From contig NC_133906.1 of NCBI RefSeq assembly GCF_964199755.1, positions 4,836,001 to 4,900,000 on the forward strand: a stretch of DNA of 64,000 bases, in the 5' to 3' direction. This stretch comes from Larus michahellis. Its lineage: Eukaryota; Chordata; Aves; Charadriiformes; Laridae. Every line of letters begins with the position of its first letter. Position 1 is the first letter of the stretch. Below, piece by piece: positions 26,195 through 39,400 of the stretch. A model generated the notes under the pieces. The model had not been told where the DNA came from. It ran no database searches and worked only from the letters and a program-made list of their open reading frames with translations. Both the position numbers and the translations under genes were made by a program.

Positions 26195-26593
26195 CTGAGA
26201 ATAAAAACACATTAAAAAAACATGATTTTGGAGTTCAACATCTCACACACACTTCCACCTTCCCCCGGGGTCTGGCTCCTGGGCTCTTCTAAGTGTTTTT
26301 TTTCTCCAGTCTTTTTTACCCTTCCACAAAGAAACTGGGAAAGGCACTGGAAATGTTTTCACCACCTCTTCAAACAAGTGCTGTAGTTCATGTGATAACC
26401 AGGACTGGACATAACATTTTAAAAACCTGTGTTCCTTCCTGCCCCCACCCAAAAAATTTTGGATAAAAACCTATGTGAGACAATTAGTTCATTTTATTTT
26501 GGTGATGTCATCCTGACTGATTTGGTTTTGATTTTTGTTGTATTAGAATACTTGCACATAATATTATCTTTGTTTACAGCAGTACATACAATG

Positions 26594-26663
26594 TGCCTCA
26601 TAGTTTTGTTTAGTTTTGCCTCGGTTTTTTTTTTTTTTAGTTTTGCCTCATAGTTCTGTTTAG
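26594..26663 (+). repeat. Short imperfect tandem repeat around a T14 run
   Basis: Two 20-nt copies of TGCCTCATAGTTYTGTTTAG (26594-26613 and 26644-26663) differ at one base. Between them lies a partial copy beginning TTGCCTCGG that is interrupted by 14 T. The arrangement suggests local duplication of a unit of about 20-27 nt. Confidence 0.8.
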
Positions 26664-27316
26664 ACAAGAGTCAAAATGAAATTTGAGCAAAACAGCACAG
26701 TGAAAAGCCAAATTGATACGGTTCTGCACTAAAAGAAATTACATAGGAAATCTCAAATTGTTGCTAAAGAATATTTAAGTTTTGAATTTTCCCGTGAAAT
26801 GGAAATGCATCTTACTGACCATTTCTTTGGATAACATCAGTTACAATAAGAATAAACATTAGTTCTAGCAAAAAATAATTACGAGCTACAAAAGAAAGCA
26901 CGCATTATTTGGCAGAGCGATCCATATCATTTAAAATGAAAACTCAGATGTCCCCCTGTGATAGTTGGAAAAGATTGCGTTTGATTTTCATCATTGTCAT
27001 GTTTGGGACAGTAAAAAAATCAGCAAAATGAAAACCAAATGGAAGTTAAATGGCTTCAGAATTTGCACACAATGTTCTCACTATAATATTGCTACAATAT
27101 TTAGTTCTACCAATATGTGGCTTTTAATCACCAACTGAAAACACAATTTCAACAATTAACGTTAATTTTTTATGACCTACTGCAGTATTTTTAACTAGAA
27201 ACTTGAATGTCCTGTGGAAAATAACTAATATGCAGTAAACCAGAGATTAAGACAATAACTTTTTAATTTATACATTTGAGAATTGCAAAAGGCTATTTAC
27301 TGAGTTTAGAAAATCA

Positions 27317-27490
<174 letters not shown>

Positions 27491-28832
27491 CTAACGGAAG
27501 CTTCATAGATGTCACGGAGTCACTACCCAAAGAGTCTTTAAGCACACTCTAGAAGGCTCAAAGCTCTGTGCGTTTGTTCAGACAACGTTCTGTTCTCTGT
27601 ATGCTGAAACACTGTGCACAAAAGGAGGAGAAAGAGCTAATCTCCCTCTGTGAATTGCTGTCACTCCACCTCTGAGAAAAAGAGCTACAAGACTCAAGGT
27701 CTCAAGTCAGACCTCCAAGTCCATTATTTCTGGACTGTTACTAAACATTGCTGCCTTTCTCTGTAGCACTTTTTGATTGCATGTAAACAGATGCAAGCAC
27801 AACAGATAACACAGGGTAAAGCAGAAAACAGAAAATACCAGCGCAGAAGGACAAAGCAAGTCCCCATAAAACCTGGAAGGTGGTAGGGGCAGAAGCGTTG
27901 TTCTAAGTTACATGTTGCCATGGTTCTGGATCCCTGGGGCAGCATTGCTGCTACCAGCACAACCATTGCCCATCATGGTAACTCAAGCCATATCTCTTCC
28001 AGCAGCCAGACAGAAAAAGCGGGTCCTCTTCCACACAACAGGAGTTTTGACACAGGAATTCTGACACCTTCCTGCAGCAGTTCAAGGCATTACCGTTCCC
28101 AGTTGCCAACACAACTCAGCAATGCCTGCAGAGGGAGGGTTGCTTCTCCCTGGTCACTCCAGCTCATAGCTCCAGGTTTAGCTCTGAATCCCCTTCAGTG
28201 CTCATTTCCGCTGAGATTCGGGGCTTTGCACTGCAGCGGCTGAGGTGCAGAGGGTTCTGCAGGTTTTGCAGAATGAGAGGAGAGGCAGGAAATAGTGAGC
28301 TTTGGAACAGCAAGATTTGCTGCAGCTCATATGCAAAAGTCTTGGAGAGAGTAACAGGCCATGTCGCATCTGAGAGAATTTGGTAGTATAGCTATAGCTC
28401 TTACAGAAAAATGCTTTACTAGTAACTCTGCATTGCATGCTGTCGCATATTTAAAGAGGCCGCGCAGTTCTACAAAACTTGAATGTTTTTCTGCCATTCT
28501 AAATGCATGATACATCCTCCATCAAACCTCAAATCTAGACGTATTTTCTTTATTTAAAACAATAGACAATGAATGCTGAGTGATTTGATGAAGTAAAAGT
28601 TGATTTTTGGAGAAAAAAATGCTGCTGCTGAATATATACAATAGATTCCAAATCACCGAAGGCTAAGCAAACAATGGAGTAAGAATACAAATGAGGCCAG
28701 GACTACAGCGGAGTCACAGCGATGGTAAACTAACGGTAAGTAACAGAAATCCAAGTACAACGATAAAACCAGAATTTATAAGAGAATATTATTGCCCTGT
28801 CCAAAACAGATCCAATAGAACAACTGCCATAC

Positions 28833-28873
28833 CTGATATACATCTCTTCACGGTTAATGTCCTTGTAGAAATT
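28833..28873 (-). CDS. DOCK2: DOCK2 short exon at the start of DHR-2 (human residues ~1209-1222)
   Basis: This exon is only 41 nt and encodes NFYKDINREEMYI plus AG of an Arg codon. Human has NFYKDNNREEMYIR. It has acceptor CCCTAG and donor GTATGG. Its length is not a multiple of three, so skipping it would shift the frame and remove the exchange domain. It is invisible to ORF finding and was located by expecting the human residues between its neighbours. Confidence 0.93.
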
Positions 28874-29993
28874 CTAGGGACACAAACATTTAAAAGTTAT
28901 CTCCTAATGTCTTTTATTAATGCACAAGATAAAAATATAGAGAGAGAGGTTTTGCTTTTCTTGCTAGTTGGATAGCATAAGAAATACATTATTTACACGC
29001 CATCTTAAGTTTAAACCTGGCACTACTACTTCAATTAACATTTTAATTAGTTATTGGTATGTATTATTATTATACGTACTTCTCCTAGTTCACTAATAAA
29101 ATCATTAGTGAAAGTTTTTCTGTTGGAGAAGAGGAAAATGTGGTTATCCAAATGCACTAACATAACAAACTACAAGCTCTGGCTACCCTCGATGGCCAGA
29201 AAAGCAGCTGGTATTTATTGAAGCTGGTATGTAACACTGTTGATACGAAACACTGTCGTGCAATACCTCTAAAGGGGGTAATTCCAGGAATGAAGCCTGT
29301 GTTTGTCACACAACACTTGTGCAGGTACATGAGTTGCTAAGGCTGTGCAAAATGTTATGTATGACAAGAATTGCCTCCTGAAGAGCTGCAGGAATCTATA
29401 CCGCATTGCGCAGCGATTACTGAGGAACAGAGAGTATGTGAGTGCAATACATATTAACCACGTTCTCTTTCCAACCTTTAAAGTTGGTTCCTCTTCAGCT
29501 TAGAGGAATTTCCTCGTGGAGAAGTCTCTATATGCGATATCCTCATTACAAAATAGGAATGGAAAAAAAGATTGGGTGGCCTAGAACCAGATCAGAGACT
29601 CAGATTTTCTCGGCACCTTACAGCTTTCTTCCCCAGATTTAAAAAACGTAATTGTTGAGTTGCTAAAGCAGACAGTGGGTTAGTTCCTCATGCAAAACTT
29701 GACTCTGGCAAAAACCCACTGTTATGTTAAGCCTATCAAAAGGTGAAGGTGATTCTCCACAGAATCAAAGTGGATAAAACATACAAGCAAACCCAAAGAA
29801 CTGCGTGGACGTTACTTTCAGGTTTATGCATATATCCACGCCGATAGCTACAAAAATCCCTTGCCTCAGAGTTTAAATCACTACTGAGCACTGTCAATCA
29901 CTCCTGTCCCCAGGAAGATTTCCCTTCATCCTTAGTAAATGGATTCTAAAGCTCTTCCCCATTCTCACACAAGAATTACAAGAGCGACCATAC

Positions 29994-30150
29994 CAGTAAG
30001 TTCACGGTGCAGCTCATGCGATTGTCCTTGCTTTCATCATTCATCACAGTTCGGTAATCCAGCAGTTTTTCCAGGAGGCCTTTAACTAGGCTGACAAAAC
30101 TTTCAACCAAGCTAAAAATGGCAGGATACTGACGTGCACACTCTGTAAGT
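29994..30150 (-). CDS. DOCK2: DOCK2 exon (human residues ~1156-1208)
   Basis: This 157-nt exon completes Ile, then encodes [40 protein letters not shown] and [12 protein letters not shown]. It leads into DHR-2, whose annotated start in human is near residue 1211. The first part is more divergent from human (human [20 protein letters not shown]) than the second, which is nearly identical. The acceptor is preceded by a run of T and ends TTTGCAG; the donor is GTATGG. Confidence 0.96.
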
Positions 30151-33100
30151 CTGCAAATACAAGGAAAAAAAAAAAAGTTTTTACAATACTGTGAAAATCA
30201 GTGTCCCAGCAGCTCAAAAACTGTTTGGACCTGAAGGCAAATACTGAATTAGAGCTAACGCAACTTCGAACGCACTGGAAATTCCCTTTGTGGGTTGGTA
30301 AGTTAGATATCCAGAAGGCAGACGGGATATAAATCAAAAGAAAAAAAAAATGAAATATTTACTTTTCCTGTCTGAAAATGACTTCAAATTCAAGGCTATA
30401 CCCACAATTTCAGAACAGAGTGACCTGCATCTGTGGTATTACAAGCTCAATCCTCTGGAATGCCACACTACTGCAATAAACATTAGACCTTTCTTTCCTC
30501 TTTTCCTCTTACTGTGCAACATAAAATGCAACAATTATTCTTCTCTTGGTACAGTTACATGTGAGTAGAAAGTTCAAACTGACAAATTATAGTTTTAAGT
30601 CAAAAAAGACCACCACAAACAAGACCTCATCAGAGCAATTTGCACTTGAGAAATAAGAAAAGCAAACAATAAACTTTCTTCAGATTAAAAAGAGCAGTCA
30701 GTTCACTTTTGATAAAAGTATAGGAAAGTGAGTTTTATACATCATCAGCAGATTCCAATTGACATTAATAAAATATTCGCATATGCTGTTTCTATAAATT
30801 ACTGAAGTGATTTAGGAGCTTTGTCTTTATCATACCTTGGTTTTCAAAGTTTAACGGTTTAAACATTATGAAATGATTACCAGCATCTCATTAAGCATTA
30901 TTTTCTTTCTTTCCTTAAGAGCTTGTTTCCTCTTCTTAGCATTCTGATTTTCCATTGGGACTCCCTAACATTTTTTGTCATTAGCATTTTTAATATTATA
31001 CAGGAAAAATGGGGTTATTTTACACGTATAAGTATCAGAAACAGGATAAAATGCTAACAAAAGAAAGTACAGCCACCATTTCAGTGACTCTAATGAATTT
31101 TTGCCATAGGTTCCCCTGGAGCGACAGCAAACAAGGCAGAGCTGTGGACATGAGTTGGCTGTGAAATGAACCTGAGTCACCAAGACATCACATTTCCTTC
31201 CAATACAAGCAGAAAAACACTGACGTAAAACAGAAGCTATTGCTACATCTCACCCAGGATATAGTACATAACTCCAGTCACTAAAGATGAACTGAAGTAC
31301 ACAGAGAACAACTACAAAATGAGCGGGAGCGAGCAATACCTGTCTCACGAGGGAAGATTTAAAAAGTTGTCTTGCTCAGCTTTATACAATAACCCAAATA
31401 AAAAGGACCCATAAAACTTTTAGAAGATTTTTTTTTTTTCTCCCCAGGAGGGAGCAAGAAACCTTTGAATTTTTAAACAGAGTTTGAATAAAATAGAAGT
31501 TTTAAAATAAAAAATATTTTCAATAAAGCTCAAGAAAACAACACGGGCCACTGAAATGATGGGGACCTGGAAAGCTTCCAAATGCTCTTTTCTGTTGTGC
31601 CTATATTAGTAACTAAAACGTGCCAGAACTCATTTTCTGAGCCTGAGGAAAAGTGGCAGAGCACAACTTGTACCCGTATAGCTACTTTTCCCTCCAGTTC
31701 CCAAAACAGGGCAGCCTTGGCTATTTTGCCTACTGAGAACAGCCTCCCATCTGTTCCATATTATCCCGGCTCTTCCTTGGTGTCGTCTGGGACAGCATCC
31801 ATTAGCACACAACCCTGCCACGGCGCACGCTAACATTTAGGACTATGACAACTGCAAGGCAGTGATTAAACTTCTGCTGGTCCGATTTAGTTTACTGGGC
31901 CTGGGGAAGTTCCCAGCAACCAAGCAGTATGGGCAAGTGTTGGATACAGCGCTGGGTGAGCATCAACACACAGGGCAGTCATTGACTACTGCCAAATAGC
32001 TGCACTCAGGTGGCAACTGGAACTGTGCAGGAATGCGGACAGTTACAGGAAATTAGTTGATGCAAATATGAGCAAATGAATAAATCTGGAGCCCAGTTTA
32101 ACTGGGTGCCTACCCAGTTGCAATGGGGAGTTGAGGATAGAGGCTTGAAATCCCTGCTTTGGAAGGTGTGAAGGCAGGAAGATTCTAAACAAAAACAAAC
32201 AAACAAAAACAACAGAGAGAAGAGAACAGGGTCCTACCACAAACAAGTCACCAGCCTCCGCTTCAACTGTCCCTCTACAGGCATCATTAAACAACTTCAA
32301 GGATGGAACAAAAAAAATATTATCTGGAGATAATATGAAGTGACATCTTTAGAAACATGGAAACCTTGAACTTGAAGTGTTGTAGAACATGGGAGAGTAT
32401 CAAGAGGAAAAAAACAGATATGTCAAAGAAAAAAGGGTTCCTAGGAAAGACAGAAAGATCAAATACTACGTAATATATCTGATGAGACTATTTAACTGCA
32501 CTACTGAGAGATGGGGTTTAACTGGATAGGTACCAGTTCGCTAGAAAAATATGAATGTAAGAGTAAAGTGCAAACAAGACATGCGAACAACGTTACACAG
32601 GTCAGAAAAAGTAAACCTCAAAGAGTCTCATACACAAGATCTGAAGGAAGCTTTTCTCTTTGCATTGATAAACTCTCGGTTTGAATACTCTTGCCAGCTT
32701 TAAGGCAATGTAGTATTTCAAAATAGATGTAGACATTGTAGGAATGTCCAGAAAACATTGCATGTGATAAACTGAAATACTGCGGTTGTTTACCCTAAAG
32801 AGAAGACCAAAGGACGCTTGACAGCAACGTTCCAATTTGTTAAAAGCTGCTGCAAAGAGAAGCAGAATAAATGATTCTTTATGTCCCCTGTGGGTAAAAC
32901 AAGAAATAATTGGCGTAAACTGAGGCAAGGAAGATTTAGTATGGATGTTTGGCAAAAAACTTACTAGTAGCAAGGAAAGTTTAACACTGCAATAAATGTC
33001 CTCTGTGTCAGCTGAATGCCCAGCCCCGGAGATGATGAATTGTAGCGCCGGTTCAGGCAGGCATCGCCATTTAGGCTTCGCAGCAGTGTGGTTAAGGAAA

Positions 33101-34480
33101 CTATGTGCTTACAGGCCTGTTTTCGGTCATAGCAAGAGCCAGTCTGAACATCTCTGCATCTCCTCTTAGCTATCCCAACACTTGAAGTCAAACAGTAAAC
33201 ATTCAAAATTGAAAAATTACTTTATTGCTCTCAGTTGACGTAGTCATTGCATGTTAGGAAGCGAAAGACACATTTTTTAAACTTCATCTGTCCTTGCCAG
33301 TGTTACCAGTTTCAAAGAATAGTTTTAGATTGCTTAAAAAGTGTCAGTAATTTTAATTTTTTCAAGTCTGCCTCTCTATATTTTATCTGCCTCCTCATAG
33401 GACAGTAATTAAACTAATATAGCAAACATTTCAATTCTGTTTGATTTAAACAACGTTTCTTTTAAATTATGCTATTTGATTAGAATCTAATTACATATTG
33501 TTTATATATGATAACGTACACATATTATTTATTATATAATTCAGTATTTTTTACAAAATTACGTTGTCACTGAAAGTAGACCTTTATCCGCTGTGGTATA
33601 CACAAAGATTTAATGCTTCCCCTGGTGAGGGATGGGATTTTGCAGATTGCTACCCCCTACCCAAAAATACAATCTATCCAAGGTAGCAGGCTTTGAGAGC
33701 AAACACATACACACTCAAATGTCACAAAGCCTGTGCTTAACTGCTTAATAACTATTATGTTCTCAGTGCTTGAGAAAGTGTATGATGGGTGACGTAGTTT
33801 CTCACTGTTGCAGCCTAAGGCAAAAGCTAGGAACAAATTCTCAGGGGCAGGCACAGGGATTCCAGCGCTGCCCGAAACATCACACACACAACCTGCCACA
33901 AGTGAAGCCACTGCTAGTAAGTCTGAGAATAAAACTGAATAAGGGCGGCCAAGAAAAGAAGGAGATGCTATATCTGGCTTTGGGATTGTTAGAAATATTT
34001 TTATTAAACTGTAGCACTTTGCAATATTCTCATCCCAGGATAGTCACTTCGTGTTAATTTAGAGAATTGGAGTCCAATCTAGACATCGGGAAAAGCAAGT
34101 AAGGCATTTCAAAATCCCTTCTTATTAGTGTGAAACAAAACCAAGAAAGGTTACAAAGAAAAATGGGGAAAGACTAAAAAGTGGGGTAAATATTTAATTA
34201 TCTTGGCTTGAAAGTTGGATAGAGAACTGCAGGTTAGGTATAATTTCTTCATAATTTAGCTGGAGCACAAAATATTGAAAAACAACCATGAAAATAGTTT
34301 CAATGAGCAAAACTACACTTCAAACCAGGTTTAATGAAACAGTATGCTATTGCCAGGCCCTTCATAAAAAAAGCTGCTAAGATTCTATTTTATTCTTAAG
34401 TGAGGTTACCAACTTGAGAAGTGGTAAGGACTGCAGATAAAACCACATCCTGAAGGCATTTCTTCTCATGCGCTACTTAC

Positions 34481-34566
34481 ATGGACTCAAAGAGCTGCAT
34501 GTAGTGCTCGTCCCCTCGTCCTCCTTCCACCTCGTGGTCCAACTTCAAAATGATTTCATTTTCAAA
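34481..34566 (-). CDS. DOCK2: DOCK2 exon (human residues ~1128-1156)
   Basis: This 86-nt exon begins in phase 0 with FENEIILKLDHEVEGGRGDE and continues HYMQLFES, ending with AT of an Ile codon before donor GTAAGT. Human reads DEQYMQLLESI at the end. The acidic/Gly stretch EVEGGRGDE is a DOCK-A hallmark. The acceptor is TTTATTAG. No other coding sequence was found in the 9.6 kb between this and the preceding exon. Confidence 0.96.
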
Positions 34567-35292
34567 CTAATAAAGAAAGAACAATCAAAACACTGAGCAG
34601 ATACCCAGAGGTCAAACACATCGCAATATGGCATCAAGAGAGTCTCTTTGTAGAGTTATAGCACATATTCCCAAGGCTTAAACACGTGAATATCTTCCGG
34701 TTGAACAGCGCACATCTGACTATCTCCAGATACCTGTTTCTTAGTACAAACTGATAAAAGAACCTGAGGAAACGGGTTACAGTATCTGCATCATGGGTTT
34801 TCATAGAACATCTCTGATTTGAAATGCAGGGGTTCAGAGTAAGTAGAATGACTGTCACTCAGATAAAATAGGAACAATCCTACAGTATGCGATACCCCAT
34901 TTACTTGTTATTTGTTAGGTCTATCTAGACCCTAATTAGGAAACAGCGACATGTAAACAAAACCAGCAAGGAAGCTATTTTTGTAGTTAGTAGCAGTTAG
35001 TAGTATTCCTTCCTCTCTACTGCATCATTTTTTCAGTTTTGCTTTACAGTTGTGCCACTGCTTCATTTGGAGCCATCATCAGCCTCATTTCTCTACTTGT
35101 AAGGTCAGAAAGTACCCTTTGCCACTCTCCGAACTGAAAAAGAACCTATGCAGCTTGTGCGCATATGAAGAGAGAAAACCTGTTAATACGTCTCCACTGG
35201 TCACACCTTGTTAGCTATCACTAATCCGCCAACTCTTAGAACTCCAAGGCCAAATTAAAAGGTTTCCTTTTATCCCAAACTTTGCTTACTGA

Positions 35293-35508
35293 GAATCACG
35301 GAATCTTCAGAGTTGGAAGGGACCTCTAGAGATCATGTAGTCCAACTCCCCTGCTAGAGCAGGATTGCCTAAAGCACATTACTCAGGGCTGCATCCAGGC
35401 GGGTCTTGAAAATCTCCAGAGAAGGGGACTCCACACCCTCCCTGGGCAGCCTGTTCCAGTGCTCTGTCACCCTCACTGTAAAGAAGTTTTTCCGTGAGAA
35501 GCGCCACA
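35293..35508 (-). mobile_element. CR1 LINE 3' fragment
   Basis: The plus strand shows the reverse complement of a CR1 3' end: GAATCACGGAATC, GAGTTGGAAGGGACCTCTAG, AGATCATGTAGTCCAACTCC, then CTCCCTGGGCAGCCTGTTCC and AAGAAGTTTTTCCGTGAGAA. It is about 215 nt, 5' truncated and well preserved. It resembles subfamilies whose 3' end reads ...GGGACCTCTAGAGATCA. Confidence 0.9.
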
Positions 35509-36393
35509 TCCCAGTCTGCACAGTTGGCCTTGAAACTTCAGCTTAACTACTGGGCTCAGGCCTTATAATAAATTCCTTGAAGCTGGATATCTGAAGATGT
35601 TTTCTAAATTATTTACTTGCTGTTCCTGTTACACCCTGTATCTCCGGGTAGTTTTACATAATTAAGCAAGGGAACAATATCTCACAATATTCAGAAAAAG
35701 ATAAAACCTATTTTTCAAGTTTGTCAGAGGTAAAGAAAAATTATCTGGGAAACTAATGCCAACCTGCAAAATTGTTGTTACAAATATGTGTGCAAATTGT
35801 CAATGACAATAGCCTGACATCTTTAAAGTGTAATAAACTCTGGCAACACCTCTGGAGAATTTCTAGCTAACAGACCATAGCAATATACCATTACCTCTTC
35901 AAGAAATGCAAACACATGTCGGATTATATTTTAACCCAGCACTTTGCAGCATCATACCTTCATTATATAAAGCCTCTTTAAAATGTTATTGTGTTATTGC
36001 AATATAAATACATGAATGTAATTTGTCATTTCAAAGCCTTTGCAATACATCATACACAGGAAACTGCTGTATCATTTTGAAAGGGTTAATCCAACCTAAC
36101 GTGGTTAGATCCGAATTTGTAATTAGTTACCGATGCCTTTACCATATACGATGCAGGCTGCATTCAGGTCCAGGCAATTAAAACCTGGAAACTCTAGTAC
36201 ATGCATATGATTTGTTTAGGGTTTTTTTCCTTCCCCCCACCTTTTCCAAGCACCTTAAAGCATTAAGATTTGCAGGTTGAAATATGTCCTCAAATAGTTG
36301 ATATTTATGTATCATACTTGTAACACAAATACAAAAGGTGAGTTGTTTTTTTTTCTCAATACGAAATGAAAAGCACCAGAGAAGAATTAAAAA

Positions 36394-36411
36394 AACAACA
36401 ACAACAACAAC
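36394..36411 (+). repeat. (AAC)6 microsatellite
   Basis: Six perfect AAC units follow a short A-run inside the 9.6 kb intron. Confidence 0.9.
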
Positions 36412-39400
36412 AGAAAAACCCCAAGAAAAAGTCAGTTGGAAATTTACTGGGAGAGGGTTGCAAGGAAAATATACTCCATTAATATTGCCCAGTGTAGACC
36501 AAGGCATTTTGAACCAAATTACTGTCTGTTCTAGCCTTTTTTTGCTGTTCAGACATGATGTGAAACAATTTTTTTTAAAAAGAACTAAAAAATTCAAGTG
36601 TTTTAAAACAACCTAACTGGTTATTTCAATAGTGGAAAACAGAAAAATAATTAAAATTAATTTAATATAAAAATATTGCACGGCAGAAAATAATTTATTT
36701 CAATAAGCTTAGCAGCAATAAATATTAAAATGCTGCAGGTTTTAAGATGTAAAATAAAAATAAAAATAAATCACTAAAAGGCAGCCAGTCCATTAGCATA
36801 ATTTTTCCCAAGCTTCAAATATTATGCTGTGAAGAAGCCGGTATCTTTTTGCACCTGCAGGCTGGAAACTCAGCACAAATGTAAGCACTTCATTGATGGA
36901 AATCCCCTTCGAGGCAGAGCCATTCTTCTATTAACCCCTCTCGAGCTCTAGCTGCAATGGCAATACATTCATTCTCTGGTCACCTAAGCCAGTCTGACCT
37001 CGCTCTGTGCTCAGCTTTTCCTGAACACCGTCATCGCTTCTAAGCCTCTTGCATGATCATTTGCTTTGATTCTTCATTCCTTGACATCTCTTTTTGGCTT
37101 GTTATATGAAAACCCTAAAATTTATAAAAGCATTCCAAGATTCATCAGCTTGATTCACAGTCTGGGCTTTTAGCGCTGCTGACAGCCTGGACAAACCCTG
37201 TCCCTAAGCTGCTGGTTCATTTTGGGATCCCGCTGAAAGAAGGGCGAGACGTGAATCTCAAAGTCTTAGTGCAGCTATAGCCATTTTTTGTTCTCCTCCA
37301 ACCAATTGTATCACGTTCAGATATCATCAGATGAGAAAACAGCTTGATAGTGATTTGTAAAGAACCTGCACAGTGAGAGAATTACAAGTTTTTAATACCA
37401 ACACTTTTTTAAACTTTTCTAATGTGGCTGTCAATGTCTTCTTTATGCAGTCACAACACATCTCAATGCCCTCACCCCAATATTTCTACTAAAATCTTTG
37501 AATATCGTATGAATAAATTACTCAGGTGTGGCAAAACTTATATTTTTTTTTATTTCTAATATTTCATGTAAGCACTGAGTGTTTCACATGGTTCCATACC
37601 GCGTGGTGAGGCAGCAGAAAGGAACGCCCGCTTGTTTATGTTTGCTCTGGTGCCATCTGAGTCACCTGGAGCTACACTAGAAATGGAAGATCGCTCGTGC
37701 TCCAAGAGTAAGCCCACGCGCTAGTGAGAGGAACGTGCGGAAGGCTGCAGATAATCCATTGGAGAACAACAGGAAATAAGTCTAAACCAGACTGTGCCAG
37801 GTGCTACGCCAAAGTTTGTCTCCAAGAAAGATCTGGCTTCAGAGAAAAGAAACCTTGCCATAACATTTTCAAAGGGAGGTGGGAAGGACCTACCACAAGG
37901 TTCCAGACAAGCCATTAACCCATCAAGAGGCACCGAGAAAGCATTAAAAAGCTATGAGATCTGCATTGAAATAAAGCTCTGTTGCTTTACGTGGATATAA
38001 TTATTAAAAGCACTATAAAAAAGACAGAGGATTCACCACTGTGGTAAAACAGAAAATGTTCGTGTTTTTTTTTCTTTCACACAGTTTTCAGTATATGAAT
38101 AATTCTGTTTTCTCTGGGGAGTGTTTCTGTGTAATTGAGAGCTTTGGCAGACTGGGCTCCAGATCACCCCATGAGAGAACCGGAAGCCTTTCATGGTAGA
38201 AAGAATTTCTATAGTATTTTAGAGGTGGTAATAATTGCAGATAACTGCAATGCAAGATATTTTTCCATACTCTAAATATATCCTCATCAAAAAGTTCAGC
38301 CCTGAGCTGAAGAAGCCAAGCCCAAGGGTACATATAACAAAATAGTTCTTCCCCTCAGAACCCCAAGCAGGTCACGCGTATCTTTCAGACATGTTTTGGG
38401 AGGCACAGTTCCTTCAGTTGCAGAGAACGTGACATTCTAACTGAAAACATGGTACTACATGTACTTCCTTCAAGTAGGTCACGATTAAAACTCTTCATCC
38501 AGAAAAATTACTCAGCATTTCTCAAGAACAAAGGCCAAGTAATTCCCATTTTTCTCCTGAATATCTGATATCCTTCATTTTTGTCCTGACATTCGGCTAA
38601 ACAGGATCAGCAAATGTCAAACATCAAAGTTATTCCAGAATATAAGCAAATCAAATGATTTTGCCCCTAAAATCAAGTGCAATTGTGTTAAAACAACTTC
38701 TCAAACAAAAAGATTTCAAAGTTACATAATATGTAAAAAGCTCTATTTAAACATCCTTAGATCTATTCCTGAGAGCAACCTAAAAAAAAAAAATCCACAT
38801 AAATTCAGAGTTTTAAGATGACTGACAGGTACTACATGCTTGCTACCCATTGGCTGTAGGATTCCTCAGGTTCCACCCTCTCCCAGCAGCGAGCTGCACA
38901 CCAGAAGAACCGCCACCAGGATTCCTCAAGCAGTACTCACCAAAGACAGCAGGAAGCTGTGCATCCAGCCCCACACCTACCAGGTCATCCCGATGCTGGT
39001 AACTGCTCTTTAGACAGAAGACTGAAGTGGGCTGCCGCTGCTTTCAAGGAGCTTGAAACAGTGTCTTGGGTGGCCTAACTTCTACACTCATCACACAAAA
39101 AGCTAGATACAGAAAATCAGGCAATAAAGATACGTGCTTCTTTTCTAGGGGGGCAGGGAGGAAGGCGCAATTTCAACCACTTCATATTTCTCAGACCAAG
39201 TCAAAACTACAAAACCACAGCTGTAGGTGTGTGGAACTATAACTGTTCGTACGGTTATAATGCAGCACCAGGCAGATACGCTTCAAATAGAAATATTTAA
39301 ATGCTTCACAGGGTTGATGTGAGACACAAGAACTTGGATACAAATTGCATACATGCCATACAATGGCACAGACAGGTGACTTCTCCGGCTCAGCAGCAGG

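Noticed and set aside
27920..28243. 107-codon plus-strand frame
   Set aside because: It is Ser/His-rich with no domain, sits in a slightly GC-richer intron patch, and has no matching splice structure.
36178..36597. 139-codon minus-strand frame in the 9.6 kb intron
   Set aside because: It includes a run of Val encoded by the (AAC)6 repeat and low-complexity hydrophobic sequence, with no recognisable domain.
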